DNA of 64,000 nt from Streptomyces sp. Tue 6430. Its GTDB lineage: Bacteria; Actinomycetota; Actinomycetes; Streptomycetales; Streptomycetaceae. This document shows positions 48,686-58,623 of the stretch, piece by piece. The DNA lies in contig JAKGSH010000002.1 in assembly GCA_021568835.1 (NCBI GenBank), forward strand, positions 62,001-126,000, read 5' to 3'. A program made the position numbers and the translations under genes. The stretch's first letter is position 1, and every line of letters starts with the position of its first letter. The notes under the pieces were generated by a model. It saw only the letters and a program-made list of their open reading frames with translations. It did not search any database and was not told where the DNA came from.

Positions 48686-49074
48686 ATGAGCATCTTCCGA
48701 CGGGACCAGGGGGGTCCGGGCCGGGTGACCGCACGGGAGGCGGCCGTACGCACCGGCCACGACACCGCCGCCGACGGCGCGGGTGACGCCGTGCTGCTGG
48801 ACGTGCGCGAGCCGTACGAGTGGCAGTCGGGGCACGCGCCCCGCGCTCTGCACCTGCCGCTGTCCGCGCTGGCCGCCGGGGCGGCGCTGCCCGCCCACGC
48901 GCAGGCGCGGCCCCTGGTCGTGATCTGCCGCTCCGGCAACCGCTCCCGGCAGGCCGCCGAACTGCTCGCGGCCCGCGGCGCGGTGGCCGTGGACGTGATC
49001 GGCGGGATGCGTTCCTGGGCGGAGGAGGGCTCCCGGTGGTGGACGCGAGCGGCGGAAACGGCACCGTCGCGTGA
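48686..49074 (+). pseudogene. Single-domain rhodanese, frameshifted near C-terminus
   Basis: Sulfurtransferase with the catalytic loop VVICRSGNRSRQAAEL (active Cys) and the domain start AVLLDVREPYEWQSGHAPRA. A one-base loss near 49030 (GAGGGCTCC) breaks the end; the intact end reads GMRSWAEEGLPVVDASGGNG and stops at 49072-49074, overlapping the GTG start of the TauE gene (GTGA). Restored length is about 129 residues. It moves sulfane sulfur onto acceptors such as cyanide, sulfite or protein thiols. Member of the sulfur module. Confidence 0.85.
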
Positions 49075-49816
49075 GCGCGGTCGTCCTCGCCCTCGTCGCC
49101 GGCGCCGTGATCGGTCTGGCGCTGGGCGCGCTCGGGGGCGGCGGGAGCGTGCTCGCCGTCCCCGCCCTGATCTACCTGCTCGGCTTCAGCCCGGTCGGGG
49201 CCACGACCGCCAGCCTGGTCATCGTCACTCTGACCTCGGCCACCGCGCTGCTCGCGCACGCCCGCGACGGTCAGGTGCGCTGGCGTACGGGGCTGCTGTT
49301 CGCGGCGGCCGGGATCGGCCCGGCGATGCTGGGCGGCGCGCTCGCCGCCCGGGTGCCGGCCGCCGTGCTGACGGGGGCCTTCGCCCTCGTCGCGGGAGTG
49401 GCCGCCCTGCGCATGATGCGGCCCGCGCCGGCCGCGGCGGGCGCCGTGCCGGTCCGGCCGGCGCGCGCCGTGGGGGCCGGCGCCGGGCTCGGCGCGGTCA
49501 CCGGCGTCCTCGGCGTCGGCGGCGGCTTCCTCGCCGTACCGGCGCTGGTGAGTGTGGTCGGGATGCGGATGCGCAACGCGGTGGGCACCAGCCTGCTGGT
49601 CATCACCGTCAACTCCGTGGCGGCGCTGGCGACGCGTGCGGGTACCGTCCAGGAGCTGGACTGGGCGATCATCGGCCCGTTCGTCGGGCCGCGATCCTCG
49701 GCGCGTGGGACGCGAAACGGCTGGCCGCGAAGGTCACCGGCGACACGCTCCAGCGGATCTTCGCCTGGGTGCTGCTGGCTGTGGCGGCCTTCATGCTGGT
49801 CGACGCGCTGCTGTGA
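49071..49816 (+). pseudogene. TauE/SafE sulfite/organosulfonate exporter, frameshifted as sequenced
   Basis: Membrane exporter of the TauE/SafE family with about eight helices. The opening LALVAGAVIGLALGALGGGGS and the repeated half VTGVLGVGGGFLAVPALVSV are diagnostic. A one-base loss in GGGCC near 49688 breaks it after IIGPFVG; the end continues AILGAWDAKRLAAKVTGD and AWVLLAVAAFMLVDALL. Restored length is about 248 residues. The GTG start overlaps the rhodanese stop. It would remove sulfite formed by persulfide oxidation, consistent with the deleted MBL relic upstream. Confidence 0.87.
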
Positions 49817-49836
49817 CGGCCGCCGCGGCGGCCGGC

Positions 49837-50843
<1,007 letters not shown>

Positions 50844-50964
50844 GTCCCACGCCGCCCGCCGCACGGCCCGACCGGCAGCGGCTCACCCCCGTACGACGGC
50901 CCTGTGGTGCGGGGGGCGTCGCGGAGCGATGCTGGAAGGGGATCCGCAGGGAGAGGGCACGGCC

Positions 50965-51882
50965 ATGCACGCACATGTTGGGGACCGGCTGATCGTCGAG
51001 AGCCCGGCCACGGGCGTCGTCCGGCGCGACGGGGAGATCGTCGGCCTCCACCACCAGGACGGGTCCCCGCCGTACGACGTGCGGTGGTCGGACACGGGCG
51101 ACATCACGCTGGTCTTCCCCGGGCCGGACGCCCACATCCATCACCCCGGCCACGACGAGGCGGCGCCGGCCGCCCCGACGTCCGCGACCGCCCGGGCCGG
51201 GAGCCACGGGGCCGGGAGCGGCGGGGCGGTGACCGGCGGCCCCGGCGACGTGGGCCGCCGGGTGGCGGAGGCGCGCCGGCGGCAGGGCCTCGGCCTGACG
51301 GAGACCGCCGACCGCGCCCGTATCTCACCGGCCTACCTCGACTACCTGGAGACGCACCCGGCCGATCCCAGCGTCGGGACCCTCATGCGGCTGGCCGACG
51401 CGCTCGGAACCACGCTCCTCGAACTCCAGGGCGGCGGCCAGGAGCGGCCGCCCGGACAGGGACAGGCGCTCTACCACCCCCGTCTGCGGGACCTCGGCGA
51501 AGAGGAGTGCCGGGCCCTGCTGTCGACGCACGGCGTGGGGCGCATCTCGCTGACCACGGAGCACGGCCCTGCCGTGCTCCCCGTCAACTACGAGGTGGTC
51601 GACGGGACGATCGCCTTCCGTACGGCGCCCGACGCCGTCCCCGCCACTGCCGTCGGCCACGAGGTGGCCTTCGAGGCCGACCACATCGACGACGCCATGA
51701 GCCAGGGCTGGAGCGTCCTGGCGGTCGGACCCGCGCGGGCCGTCACCGACCCCGCCGCGGTACGCCGGCTCGATGAGCGGGCACACACCGACCCCTGGGG
51801 CGGAGGACCGCGCACGCTCTGGGTGGTCATCACCGTCGAACGGCTGACCGGCCGTCGCATCACCCCCGCCGACGACGCCTGA
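50965..51882 (+). CDS. DUF1918 - XRE helix-turn-helix - PNPOx fusion protein
   Basis: 305 residues in three parts. Residues 1-60 are DUF1918 (HVGDRLIVESPATGVVRRDG, PPYDVRWSDTGD). Residues about 92-155 are an XRE DNA-binding domain (RVAEARRRQGLGLTETADRA, ISPAYLDYLE). Residues about 165-300 are a PNPOx-like flavin domain (GVGRISLTTEHGPAVLPVNY, FEADHIDDAMSQGWSVL). The flavin domain is related to the two stand-alone PNPOx proteins in the window. Joining a DNA-binding domain to a flavin domain suggests a redox- or flavin-responsive regulator. ATG 50965 follows GGGAGAGGG; an ATG at 50929 is possible. Regulatory targets are unknown. Confidence 0.83.
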   Translation: MHAHVGDRLIVESPATGVVRRDGEIVGLHHQDGSPPYDVRWSDTGDITLVFPGPDAHIHHPGHDEAAPAAPTSATARAGSHGAGSGGAVTGGPGDVGRRVAEARRRQGLGLTETADRARISPAYLDYLETHPADPSVGTLMRLADALGTTLLELQGGGQERPPGQGQALYHPRLRDLGEEECRALLSTHGVGRISLTTEHGPAVLPVNYEVVDGTIAFRTAPDAVPATAVGHEVAFEADHIDDAMSQGWSVLAVGPARAVTDPAAVRRLDERAHTDPWGGGPRTLWVVITVERLTGRRITPADDA

Positions 51883-51903
51883 ACGCCCGCGGCGGCAGAC
51901 GGC

Positions 51904-51957
51904 CCGGAGCCGTCCCGGAGCCGCTTCCGAGCCGCGCCGGAGCCGTCCCGGAGCCGC
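51904..51957. repeat. Direct repeats of CCGGAGCCGTCCCGGAGCCG
   Basis: The 20-mer occurs at about 51904 and again at about 51937, with further GGAGCCG copies nearby, in the 220-bp gap before the OsmC gene. Confidence 0.8.
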
Positions 51958-52008
51958 CCGGAGCCGCTCGGGCCGCCCGGAGACCTCGGGACTTCCGGGC
52001 CCCCGCGG

Positions 52009-52022
52009 GGACCGTTCGACCC
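52009..52022. promoter_or_regulatory. DosR/OsdR-like box before the OsmC gene
   Basis: GGACCGTTCGACCC within the longer near-palindrome GGGGACCGTTCGACCCC, 81 bp before the start at 52103. Confidence 0.5.
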
Positions 52023-52102
52023 CGGACAGCTCCGCGCCCGGGCGGTCCACTGGAAAGCACAGTGCCCGGCCGCCACGCCGGCACCAGCCGACAGGAGCCG
52101 AG

Positions 52103-52776
52103 ATGAAGATGCAGACGCGCTGTGGCCGCACCCTCAACGTCACCCGCTTCGCGCCCCGGGGGCTGCCGGCCCCGATGGGCCGCGTCGTCCTGGACACCTC
52201 CTTCGAGTCCCACGACGAAGGCGGTGAACTGTGGGCGTCGCTCACGGCGGAGGAGGCCCGGCGGCTCGCCGGGCTGCTGCTGTTCCAGGCCGCCGCGGTG
52301 GACCCCGAAACCGGTGGCCGGCCCGGAGCGGCCGAAGTCGTGCCGATCGCCGGCGACGCCTACGAGGTCCGGGTGCGCGGACACGTCCTGACGGTAGACC
52401 AGCCGCTGTCCGACGGCGGCAAGGACACCGCCCCCACCCCGGTGGAACTCCTCGTGGCCGCCGTGGCCTCCTGCGCGGCGCACTACGCGGGCCGCTTCCT
52501 CGACCGCCACGGCGCCGACCGGGACGGCCTGTCCGTCCGCGCGGAGTTCCGCATGGCCGACGACCGGCCGCCCCGGGTGGCCGGGATCTCCCTGACCGTC
52601 CTGGCCCCGGAGCTGCCCCGCACCGGCTGGCCGCGCTGCGTGCGGTGGTCTCGCACTGCACGGTGACGAACACGCTGGCCCAGGCCCCCGAGGTGGAACT
52701 GGACGTCCGCTGCGCCACCGGCCCCGAGGCCGTAGGGGACCCCGGGACGGGCCCCCGCACGGGTACTCGCCGGTGA
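52103..52776 (+). pseudogene. OsmC/Ohr-family protein with N-terminal extension, frameshifted as sequenced
   Basis: OsmC-fold thiol peroxidase/disulfide protein. The core starts at about residue 65 and includes GGKDTAPTPVELLVAAVASC with the first active Cys; the second Cys is in SHCTVTNTL. A preceding N-terminal part (residues 1-65, beginning MKMQTRCGRTLNVTRFAP) has no family I can name. A one-base loss near 52619 (GCCCCGCACC) splits APELP from HRLAALRAVV. Restored length is about 224 residues. ATG 52103 follows AGGAG. It is convergent with the Usp gene, and a palindromic box lies upstream. Confidence 0.8.
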
Positions 52777-52843
52777 ACCGGCCGCGCCCCGCCGCGAAGG
52801 CGCGCCGCGGCTCCCGGCGGGCGGTGCCGACCCGCGGGGCGGC

Positions 52844-52877
52844 GTCCTCCCGGCCCTCCCGCACGGGGCGGGAGGAC
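52844..52877. terminator. Hairpin between convergent OsmC and Usp genes
   Basis: 9-bp perfect arms GTCCTCCCG/CGGGAGGAC (52844-52852, 52869-52877) with a 16-base loop. Confidence 0.55.
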
Positions 52878-52939
52878 GGAGAACGGGAGGACGGAAAAGG
52901 AAACGGGGGACCGACCCGCGACGCCTTCCCGCCCGGCGT

Positions 52940-53389
52940 TCAGTGAGCCGTGTCCGCCTCCCGGGGGACGACGACGACCGGGCAGGTCGCGTGCTGGGCG
53001 CAGCGCTGCCCCACCGATCCCAGCATCGCCCGCGCGAAGCCGCCCCGGCCCCGGCGGCCCACGACGAGGAGCTCGGCCCCCTCCGAGGCCTGGATCAGGG
53101 CCTCGGAGGGGTCGCCCTCGACGAGACGCTCCCTCAGCCGGGCCGGCCGCTCCCCGGGGAAGACGGAACGCAACTCCGCCGCGAAGCGCTCCCGTGCCTG
53201 TTGCAGGTCGAAGTCGGGATCGATCGCCGGCCCGCTCCACCCCGCGGAGGACGGCGTGTCCCAGACGTGGACCGCCTCCACGACACCGCCGACGGCCCGT
53301 GCGTACCGGTCCGCCCACCGCAGCGCCGCATACGACGTCGGAGATCCGTCCACACCCACGACCACCCGTGGTACCGGCTCGGACTGCAT
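52940..53389 (-). CDS. Single-domain universal stress protein
   Basis: 149 residues, one Usp domain. It starts RVVVGVDGSPTSYAALRWAD and ends with the nucleotide loop VVGRRGRGGFARAMLGSVGQ and ATCPVVVVP, so it has the ATP-binding version of the fold. ATG 53389 follows GAGG. It is divergent from the CBS-BON gene; the shared 237-bp region holds a palindromic box (53542-53555) and a 12-bp inverted repeat (53426-53453). It is the second Usp of the window and typical of hypoxia regulons. Confidence 0.92.
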   Translation of the reverse strand: MQSEPVPRVVVGVDGSPTSYAALRWADRYARAVGGVVEAVHVWDTPSSAGWSGPAIDPDFDLQQARERFAAELRSVFPGERPARLRERLVEGDPSEALIQASEGAELLVVGRRGRGGFARAMLGSVGQRCAQHATCPVVVVPREADTAH

Positions 53390-53425
53390 GGTCACCTCGC
53401 TCAGCCGTCGTTCTTCTCGCGGATA

Positions 53426-53453
53426 CGTGGATACGCGTCTGCGCGTATCCACG
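53426..53453. promoter_or_regulatory. Perfect inverted repeat CGTGGATACGCG / CGCGTATCCACG
   Basis: 12-bp perfect arms with loop TCTG, 37 bp before the Usp start. It is AT-richer than its surroundings and unlike the GGGCCG boxes. It may be an operator for a different regulator or a hairpin in the Usp leader. Confidence 0.6.
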
Positions 53454-53541
53454 CTGCCGGGCCGCGCGCCACCGCGCCAGCCGGGGAGCCGTTCGGCGGA
53501 CCGGCGGCGCGAGCGGGCTGGGGCGGGCGACCCCTTGAACC

Positions 53542-53555
53542 GGGCCGTTCGGCCC
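53542..53555. promoter_or_regulatory. Perfect DosR/OsdR-like box between divergent Usp and CBS-BON genes
   Basis: GGGCCGTTCGGCCC, perfect 6-bp arms around TT; 72 bp before the CBS-BON start and 153 bp before the Usp start. Confidence 0.7.
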
Positions 53556-53626
53556 ATGCCCGCGCCCGCCGGAGGACACAGGCTTGAGGTGTCGCGACGC
53601 ACCGCCCGTACAGGTGGGAGGACACC

Positions 53627-54304
53627 ATGATCGGCTCCGAGTACCGCGTGAGCGACGTCATGACCCGAACGGTCGTCGCACTGGCCGCCGGGGCGACGTT
53701 CAAGGACATCGTGAGAACCGTCGAGGTGCAGCGGATCAGCGCCCTGCCCGTCCTCGACGGCGGGAACCGGGTGGTCGGCGTCGTGTCCGAGGCCGACCTG
53801 CTGCGCAAGGAGGAGTTCCGCGACAGCGTCCCGGCCGGGGCCCGCGGGCCCCGGCCCCCGGACGGCCTCGAGAAGGCCCGGGCCGTGACCGCGGCGGACC
53901 TGATGACCTCTCCGGCCGTCACCGTCCGCCCCGACGCCACTCTCGCGCAGGCCGCCCGGGCCATGGCCCGGCACGGGGTGAAACGCCTGCCCGTGGTCGA
54001 CGGCGACGGCGTGCTGAAGGGCGTCGTCAGCCGCTCGGACCTGCTCAGGGTGTTCCTGCGCTCCGACCGGGACATCGCCGAGGAGGTACGGCGCGAGGTG
54101 GTCCTCGGCCGGTTCCCGGACCCGATCGAGTCGGTCGGCGTGGAGGTGCACGAGGGCGTCGTCACGCTCACCGGCCGCGTCCGGGACCTGTCCCTCGTAC
54201 CGCTGGCGGTGCGGCTGGTGCGGTCCGTGGAAGGCGTGGTCGACGTGCGGTGCGCGCTCACCGGGCCCCCGCACCGCCCGGCCCTCGAACCGGACCTTCC
54301 GTAG
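53627..54304 (+). CDS. CBS-pair and BON domain protein
   Basis: 225 residues: two CBS motifs (about 8-65 and 90-145; VSDVMTRTVVALAAGATFKD, ISALPVLDGGNRVVGVVSE; then AADLMTSPAVTVRPDATLAQ, KRLPVVDGDGVLKGVVSRSD) followed by a BON domain (about 155-215; VEVHEGVVTLTGRVRDLS). CBS pairs bind adenosine nucleotides; the BON domain is a membrane- or lipid-interaction fold. The domain combination is a familiar partner of Usp and Hsp20 genes in actinobacterial dormancy loci. ATG 53627 follows GGGAGGA. Exact role unknown. Confidence 0.9.
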   Translation: MIGSEYRVSDVMTRTVVALAAGATFKDIVRTVEVQRISALPVLDGGNRVVGVVSEADLLRKEEFRDSVPAGARGPRPPDGLEKARAVTAADLMTSPAVTVRPDATLAQAARAMARHGVKRLPVVDGDGVLKGVVSRSDLLRVFLRSDRDIAEEVRREVVLGRFPDPIESVGVEVHEGVVTLTGRVRDLSLVPLAVRLVRSVEGVVDVRCALTGPPHRPALEPDLP

Positions 54305-54315
54305 GACGGGGACAG

Positions 54316-54329
54316 GGGCCGGTCGGCGC
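54316..54329. promoter_or_regulatory. DosR/OsdR-like box before hsp20
   Basis: GGGCCGGTCGGCGC, 77 bp before the start at 54406; the right half is degenerate. Confidence 0.4.
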
Positions 54330-54405
54330 CCGGCCCGGGCCGGGCGGCCCCTGCGCGTGCGGGGGCGCCGGAGGGATGCTGGAGGAGAGAGGGAAGGAGG
54401 GTGAC

Positions 54406-54817
54406 ATGACCAGCATGCTGGAGCGGCTGCCGGGTGGCCGGACGTGTTCGGCTGGATGGAGACCGGGCTTCCCGGGGCGCACGTCGCCCCGGGCTGCACG
54501 GCATCCGTGTCGAGGAGCACTTCGGGGACGGCACGTACGTCCTGAAGGCCGAACTTCCCGGCGTGGACCCTGACAAGGACGTCGAGATCACCGTCGACGA
54601 CGATCTGCTGACGCTGCGCGCCGAGCGCACGGAGCAGACCACGGAGAAGCACCGCACCGAGTTCCGCTACGGCACCTTCGCCCGTTCCGTCCGGCTTCCC
54701 GCCGGAGCGCAGGGCGACGAGGCGACCGCCGACTACGAGGACGGTGTCCTGACCATCACGGTCCCGGTACCGGAGGAGAAGCCGGGCGCCAGGACCATTC
54801 CGGTGCGGCACGCCTGA
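54406..54817 (+). pseudogene. Small heat shock protein Hsp20/alpha-crystallin, two frameshifts as sequenced
   Basis: Cytoplasmic holdase chaperone of the alpha-crystallin family (mycobacterial HspX is a DosR target). The crystallin domain is intact from GIRVEEHFGDGTYVLKAELP through DLLTLRAER, RSVRLPAGAQGDEATADYED to GVLTITVPVP. The N-terminus MTSMLERLPGG is followed, after a one-base loss near 54438, by PDVFGWMETGLPGAHVAPG, and a second loss near 54492 returns to the crystallin frame. Restored length is about 137 residues. ATG 54406 follows GGAAGGAGG. A palindromic box lies upstream and a terminator downstream. Confidence 0.87.
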
Positions 54818-54843
54818 GCGGATCGGGAGCCCGCCCGCATCCC

Positions 54844-54877
54844 GTGCGCGGCCGGTGGTGTGCCACCGACCGCGCAC
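54844..54877. terminator. Hairpin after hsp20
   Basis: 15-bp arms 54844-54858 and 54863-54877 with one wobble pair and loop TGTG. Confidence 0.75.
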
Positions 54878-54939
54878 ACCCCTGCCCACAGCGGACCAGG
54901 ACCCGCGAGGAGGGGCGGAACGAGGCCGGCCGGTGCTCC

Positions 54940-56241
54940 GCGATCGCGGCGGTGGTCGCCGCAGCCGTCGGGGAGGTCGGGGACGCCGTGGTGATCACCG
55001 TGGTCCTGCAGATCAACGCCGTGCTCGGCTATCTGCAGGAGCGGCGTGCCGAACGGAGCCTGGAGGCGCTGCGCCGGATGCTCGTCCCCACCGCCCGCGT
55101 CCGCCGCGACGGGGTGGAACGGATGGTGGCGGCGGAGTCCCTCGTCCCGGGGGACGTGGTGCTGCTGGAGACGGGCGACCGTGTGCCCGCGGACGGCCGG
55201 CTGACCGTCGCGCGGTCCGTGGAGGTGGCCGAGGCGGCCCTGACCGGCGAGTCCCAGCCCGTCTCCAAGGACGTGGCGGCCGTCGACGACGGTGGCGCAC
55301 CGGTCCCGCTCGCGGAGCGCACCAGCGCCCTGTTCATGAACACCGCGCTCACCTGCGGCCGTGCGGAGACGATCGTCACGGCCACCGGCATGCGCACCGA
55401 ACTCGGAGCGACAGCCGAGGCGTTGCGCACCGGAACGGAGCCCGCCGGCCCGCTGCGGAGCCAGCTCGACAGCCTCGGCCGACGGCTCGCGGTGCTCAGC
55501 GGGGCCGCCGTCCTCGCCTACGCCGTCGTCGCGCTGCTGGGCGGCGGGACACCGTCCGACATCGCGCTGCGGTCCGTCGCGCTGGCCGTCGCCGCGATCC
55601 CCGAGGGGCTGCCGGCGGTGCTGGCCCTGACGCTGGCCCTGGGCGTGTACCGCATGGCCCACCGCGGGGCCGTCGTCAAACGGCTGGCCTCGGTCGAGTC
55701 GCTCGGCTCGGCGACGGTGGTGTGCAGCGACAAGACCGGCACGCTGACCCTCGACGAGATGACGGCCAGGGCCCTGTGGACGGCGGGAGTGCTCTACGAG
55801 GTGACCGGCGAGGGGTACGGGACGACGGGCACGATCCGTACCGCCGGGACGGCGCGGACCGTGACCGACGGCGACCTGCGCGAGGCGGTGCTGCCCTTCG
55901 CCGCGTGCAACGACGCGCACGTGACGGACGGGCGGTTCGCGGGGGACCCCACGGAGACCGCGCTGGTGGTGCTCGCCGCCAAGGCCGGAGTGGACGCCGA
56001 TCTGCTGCGCACGGAGTCCCCGCGCGTGGGTGAGGTGCCCTTCGACGCCGCGAACAAGTACATGGCCACCTTCCACCAGGTGCTCGCCGTCCACCTGCCC
56101 TGGGCGCGCGCCGTCTTCGGCACCGTGCCGCTGACCGCGGCCCAGTGGGCCCTGTGCCTGGGCGTGGCCTCCACCGTGCTCCTCAAGGAACTGGCCCTGC
56201 GTGGCGTACGGTCGCTGCTCCTCGGCCCCGCGGCGCCATGA
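54940..56241 (+). pseudogene. Cation-transporting P-type ATPase, N-terminally truncated and internally deleted
   Basis: Recognisable parts: a helix and actuator domain (INAVLGYLQERRAERSLEAL, EAALTGESQPVSKD with the TGES dephosphorylation motif), the core IPEGLPAVLALTLALG and the phosphorylation site VCSDKTGTLT. The first 80 or so residues of a normal enzyme are missing and no start codon with Shine-Dalgarno is present. After PFDAANKYMATFH (start of the nucleotide-binding region) the frame jumps directly to QVLAVHLPWARAVFGTVPLT, the last-helix region. That removes several hundred residues, including the hinge with TGDGVNDAPAL and several membrane helices. The remaining frame is open for over 430 codons, but the product cannot pump ions. 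Like 48415-48615, it is an in-frame internal deletion or an assembly collapse. Confidence 0.8.
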
Positions 56242-56662
56242 GGACGCCGGGTGTCCCGCTCACCGCCCCGGCCGGGCCACACGGGCCGGGGTGGGCCGGG
56301 CGGGCCGGGCGGCAGGGACCATCGGCACCGCCGCGGGTCCGTGCGGCCGCTGCCCCGACGGGCCACGGCCGACGAACATCGATCACGGAACACCTCATCC
56401 GCGGCGAGTTCCCGAGGAGCACGGCGATGCCCAGGACCACGGTGATGCCCAGGACCACGGCGAGGGGGAGTCCGGGCTGCCGGCGCCCGGACCGGGAGCC
56501 CGGGCCCAGGGCGCCCCGCGCGAGGAGCGGGCCCCGGACCGACCGCGCACCACCCAGGACCTGCCCTCGCCAGGGCCTTGCCCGTCATCAAGGACTTGCC
56601 CGTCACCAAGGCGGTACTCGTCATCACGGCCATACCCGTCGCCACTCTGGAGGACCGAAGCC
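56242..56662. other. 421-bp region before carbamate kinase
   Basis: No gene supported. It contains a direct 18-bp repeat (ACGGCGATGCCCAGGACC-like) at 56421-56438 and 56439-56456 and several CGGGCC-rich tracts. A weak half-box GGGACCATCGGCAC occurs near 56325. Confidence 0.45.
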
Positions 56663-57586
56663 ATGCGCATAGTCGTCGCCCTCGGCGGCAACGCCCTGCT
56701 GCGCCGCGGCGAACGCCCCGACGCCGCCGTCCAGCAGTCGAACATCGACCGGGTCGCCACCGCCCTGGCCCCGCTCGCCCGCGAACACGAACTCGTCCTC
56801 ACCCACGGCAGCGGTCCCCGGATCGGCCTGCTCGCCGTGGAGAGCGCCGCCGACCCCGCTCTCAGTGCCCCCTACCCCCTGCACCTGCTCGGGGCCCGGA
56901 CCCAGGGCATGATCGGCTCCCTGCTGGCCACCGGCCTGCACGACGCCCTGCCGGGCCGCCGCGTCGCCGCCCTGGTCACCCACACCCTTGTCAGGGCCGA
57001 CGATCCGGCCTTCAGCCGGCCCACCAAGTTCGTGGGCCAGTCCTACTCCCGCGACGTGGCCCACGCCCTGGCCCGTGAGCGCGGCTGGCACATCGCCCGG
57101 GACACCGCCGGCTGGCGCCGTGTCGTGCCCTCCCCGTCACCGGAACGGATCCTGGAGACCGACACCGTCCACGAGCTGCTCAACGGCGGCACGCTGGTGG
57201 TCTGCGCCGGTGGCGGGGGCGTTCCGGTCGTCGAGGACCGGGACACCGGCGCGCTGACCGGTGTGGAGGCGGTCGTCGACAAGGACCTCACGGCCGCCTC
57301 GCTCGCCGAGGACCTGAAGGCCGACTTCCTGCTCATCCTCACCGACGTCCCCTGCGTCTACGACGACTTCGGCACCCCCGCACAGCAGCCCGTCCTCGAC
57401 GCCACCCCCGCGGAGCTGCGCCGCAAGGGGCTCCCGGACGGTTCCATGGGACCGAAGACGGAGGCCGCCGCCCGGTTCGTCGAACGCACCGCGGGACTGG
57501 CCGCCATCGGGGCCCTGGACGCGGCGTACGAGATCGTGCACGGCCGCTCGGGCACCCTCGTCCGCCCGGAACTCGTGACCGGCTGA
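56663..57586 (+). CDS. arcC: Carbamate kinase
   Basis: Cytoplasmic kinase that makes ATP from carbamoyl phosphate and ADP, the last step of arginine or agmatine fermentation. The 307 residues fit the family. Motifs are VALGGNALLRRG, THGSGPRIGLL, VVCAGGGGVPVVE, VVDKDLTAASLAEDL and GSMGPKTEAAARF. The usual HGNGPQ is here HGSGPR, two substitutions in a highly conserved loop. ATG 56663 follows GGAGGA. No arginine deiminase or ornithine carbamoyltransferase gene lies in the window, so the carbamoyl-phosphate source is unknown. Substrate-level ATP would suit oxygen starvation. Confidence 0.92.
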   Translation: MRIVVALGGNALLRRGERPDAAVQQSNIDRVATALAPLAREHELVLTHGSGPRIGLLAVESAADPALSAPYPLHLLGARTQGMIGSLLATGLHDALPGRRVAALVTHTLVRADDPAFSRPTKFVGQSYSRDVAHALARERGWHIARDTAGWRRVVPSPSPERILETDTVHELLNGGTLVVCAGGGGVPVVEDRDTGALTGVEAVVDKDLTAASLAEDLKADFLLILTDVPCVYDDFGTPAQQPVLDATPAELRRKGLPDGSMGPKTEAAARFVERTAGLAAIGALDAAYEIVHGRSGTLVRPELVTG

Positions 57587-57720
57587 GGAACGGGAGCGCG
57601 GAGCGGCACCGCCGTCCGGTCCGGGCCCCCGAGGCCGGGCCGGCGCCGAACTCCCTCCCGTTCCGTCCGCTTCGGGCCGGATTCCCCCGCCTCCGCGGAC
57701 GGCCGGTACCGGTGACCAGG

Positions 57721-57748
57721 CGTCAGGCGTCAGGCGTCAGGTGTCAGG
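57721..57748. repeat. Four tandem copies of CGTCAGG
   Basis: 7-bp unit (third-to-fourth junction has TGTCAGG) that overlaps the stop codon of the minus-strand ANTAR gene; repeat slippage would alter its last codons. Confidence 0.85.
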
Positions 57749-58445
57749 CGTCTTCGGGACCCTCGGCCCGGATGTGTTCGGCGACGTCACGCAGCTTGAT
57801 GTTGTGGTGCTGGGAGAACCGGCGCAGCACGCTGAAGGCGTCGGCCTCGCTCAGTTTGTGACGCTCCCTGAGCATGCCCATGGCCTCACCGATGGCGTGC
57901 CGGGCCTCCATGGCGTGCTCCAGCTGGTCGACGGTGCGGGCGCCGGCCAGGGCGACGGCGGCGTGCGAGGCGAGCAGCCAGCCGGCGGTCTCGACGTCCT
58001 CGCGAAAGGCCCCGGGACGGCGGGCGTACAGGTTCAGCGCGCCGAAGTCCTCGTCGTCGGTGTAGAGGAGGACACCGGTCATGCTGCCCACACCCAGTCC
58101 GTGGGCCTGCGCGGCGAACCGCTGCCAGGTCGGCTGGGGCCGGGTCAGGTCGGCGATCCGGTACACGCGCTCGCCGTCCGTGCGGCGGGCGAGGTCGTAA
58201 CAGGGCCCCTCGCCCAGTCGGCCCTGCAGGCGGTCGCACTCCTCGACCATGTCACCGCAGGCCGCCAGGGTCACGGCCCGTCCCTTGCGGACCGCGAGGA
58301 TCCCCGCCGCGTCGCAGCCGTCCACCAGCTTGACGGCCGCCGCGGCGATCTCGTCCAGCGTCGACTGGACGGATTCCTGGGCCAGCAGATCCCGTGCGAG
58401 CACGGCCATCTGCTCGGCGTACTCACGCCACTCCACCGTCACCAC
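57744..58445 (-). CDS. GAF-ANTAR transcription antitermination regulator
   Basis: 233 residues. A GAF domain (about 20-165; KLVDGCDAAGILAVRKGRAV, GEGPCYDLARRTDG, GVGSMTGVLLYTDDEDFGAL) is followed by an ANTAR RNA-binding domain (about 170-225; LEHAMEARHAIGEAMGMLRE, AFSVLRRFSQHHNIKLRDVA). ANTAR proteins bind paired hairpins in leader RNAs and prevent termination; in actinobacteria many have GAF sensors. Start is GTG 58445 (or 58442) after GGAGGCGG. Its stop codon lies in a 7-bp repeat. Target RNAs are not identified. Confidence 0.9.
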   Translation of the reverse strand: MVTVEWREYAEQMAVLARDLLAQESVQSTLDEIAAAAVKLVDGCDAAGILAVRKGRAVTLAACGDMVEECDRLQGRLGEGPCYDLARRTDGERVYRIADLTRPQPTWQRFAAQAHGLGVGSMTGVLLYTDDEDFGALNLYARRPGAFREDVETAGWLLASHAAVALAGARTVDQLEHAMEARHAIGEAMGMLRERHKLSEADAFSVLRRFSQHHNIKLRDVAEHIRAEGPEDA

Positions 58446-58623
58446 CCGCCTCCGTCACCTGTTCGACCACACTAACGGCAAGCCGGTGGATCAGTGCCAC
58501 GCGCGGACGGTGCCCACGCGAGGGGCTCACCGGTGACCCGCCCCGGTGAGACGTGCGCAGGTCACCGGTCGGCGGACGCCTTGCCTAAGGTGGGAGGCCG
58601 ACAGCCGCTACCGAGGAGTGCAT

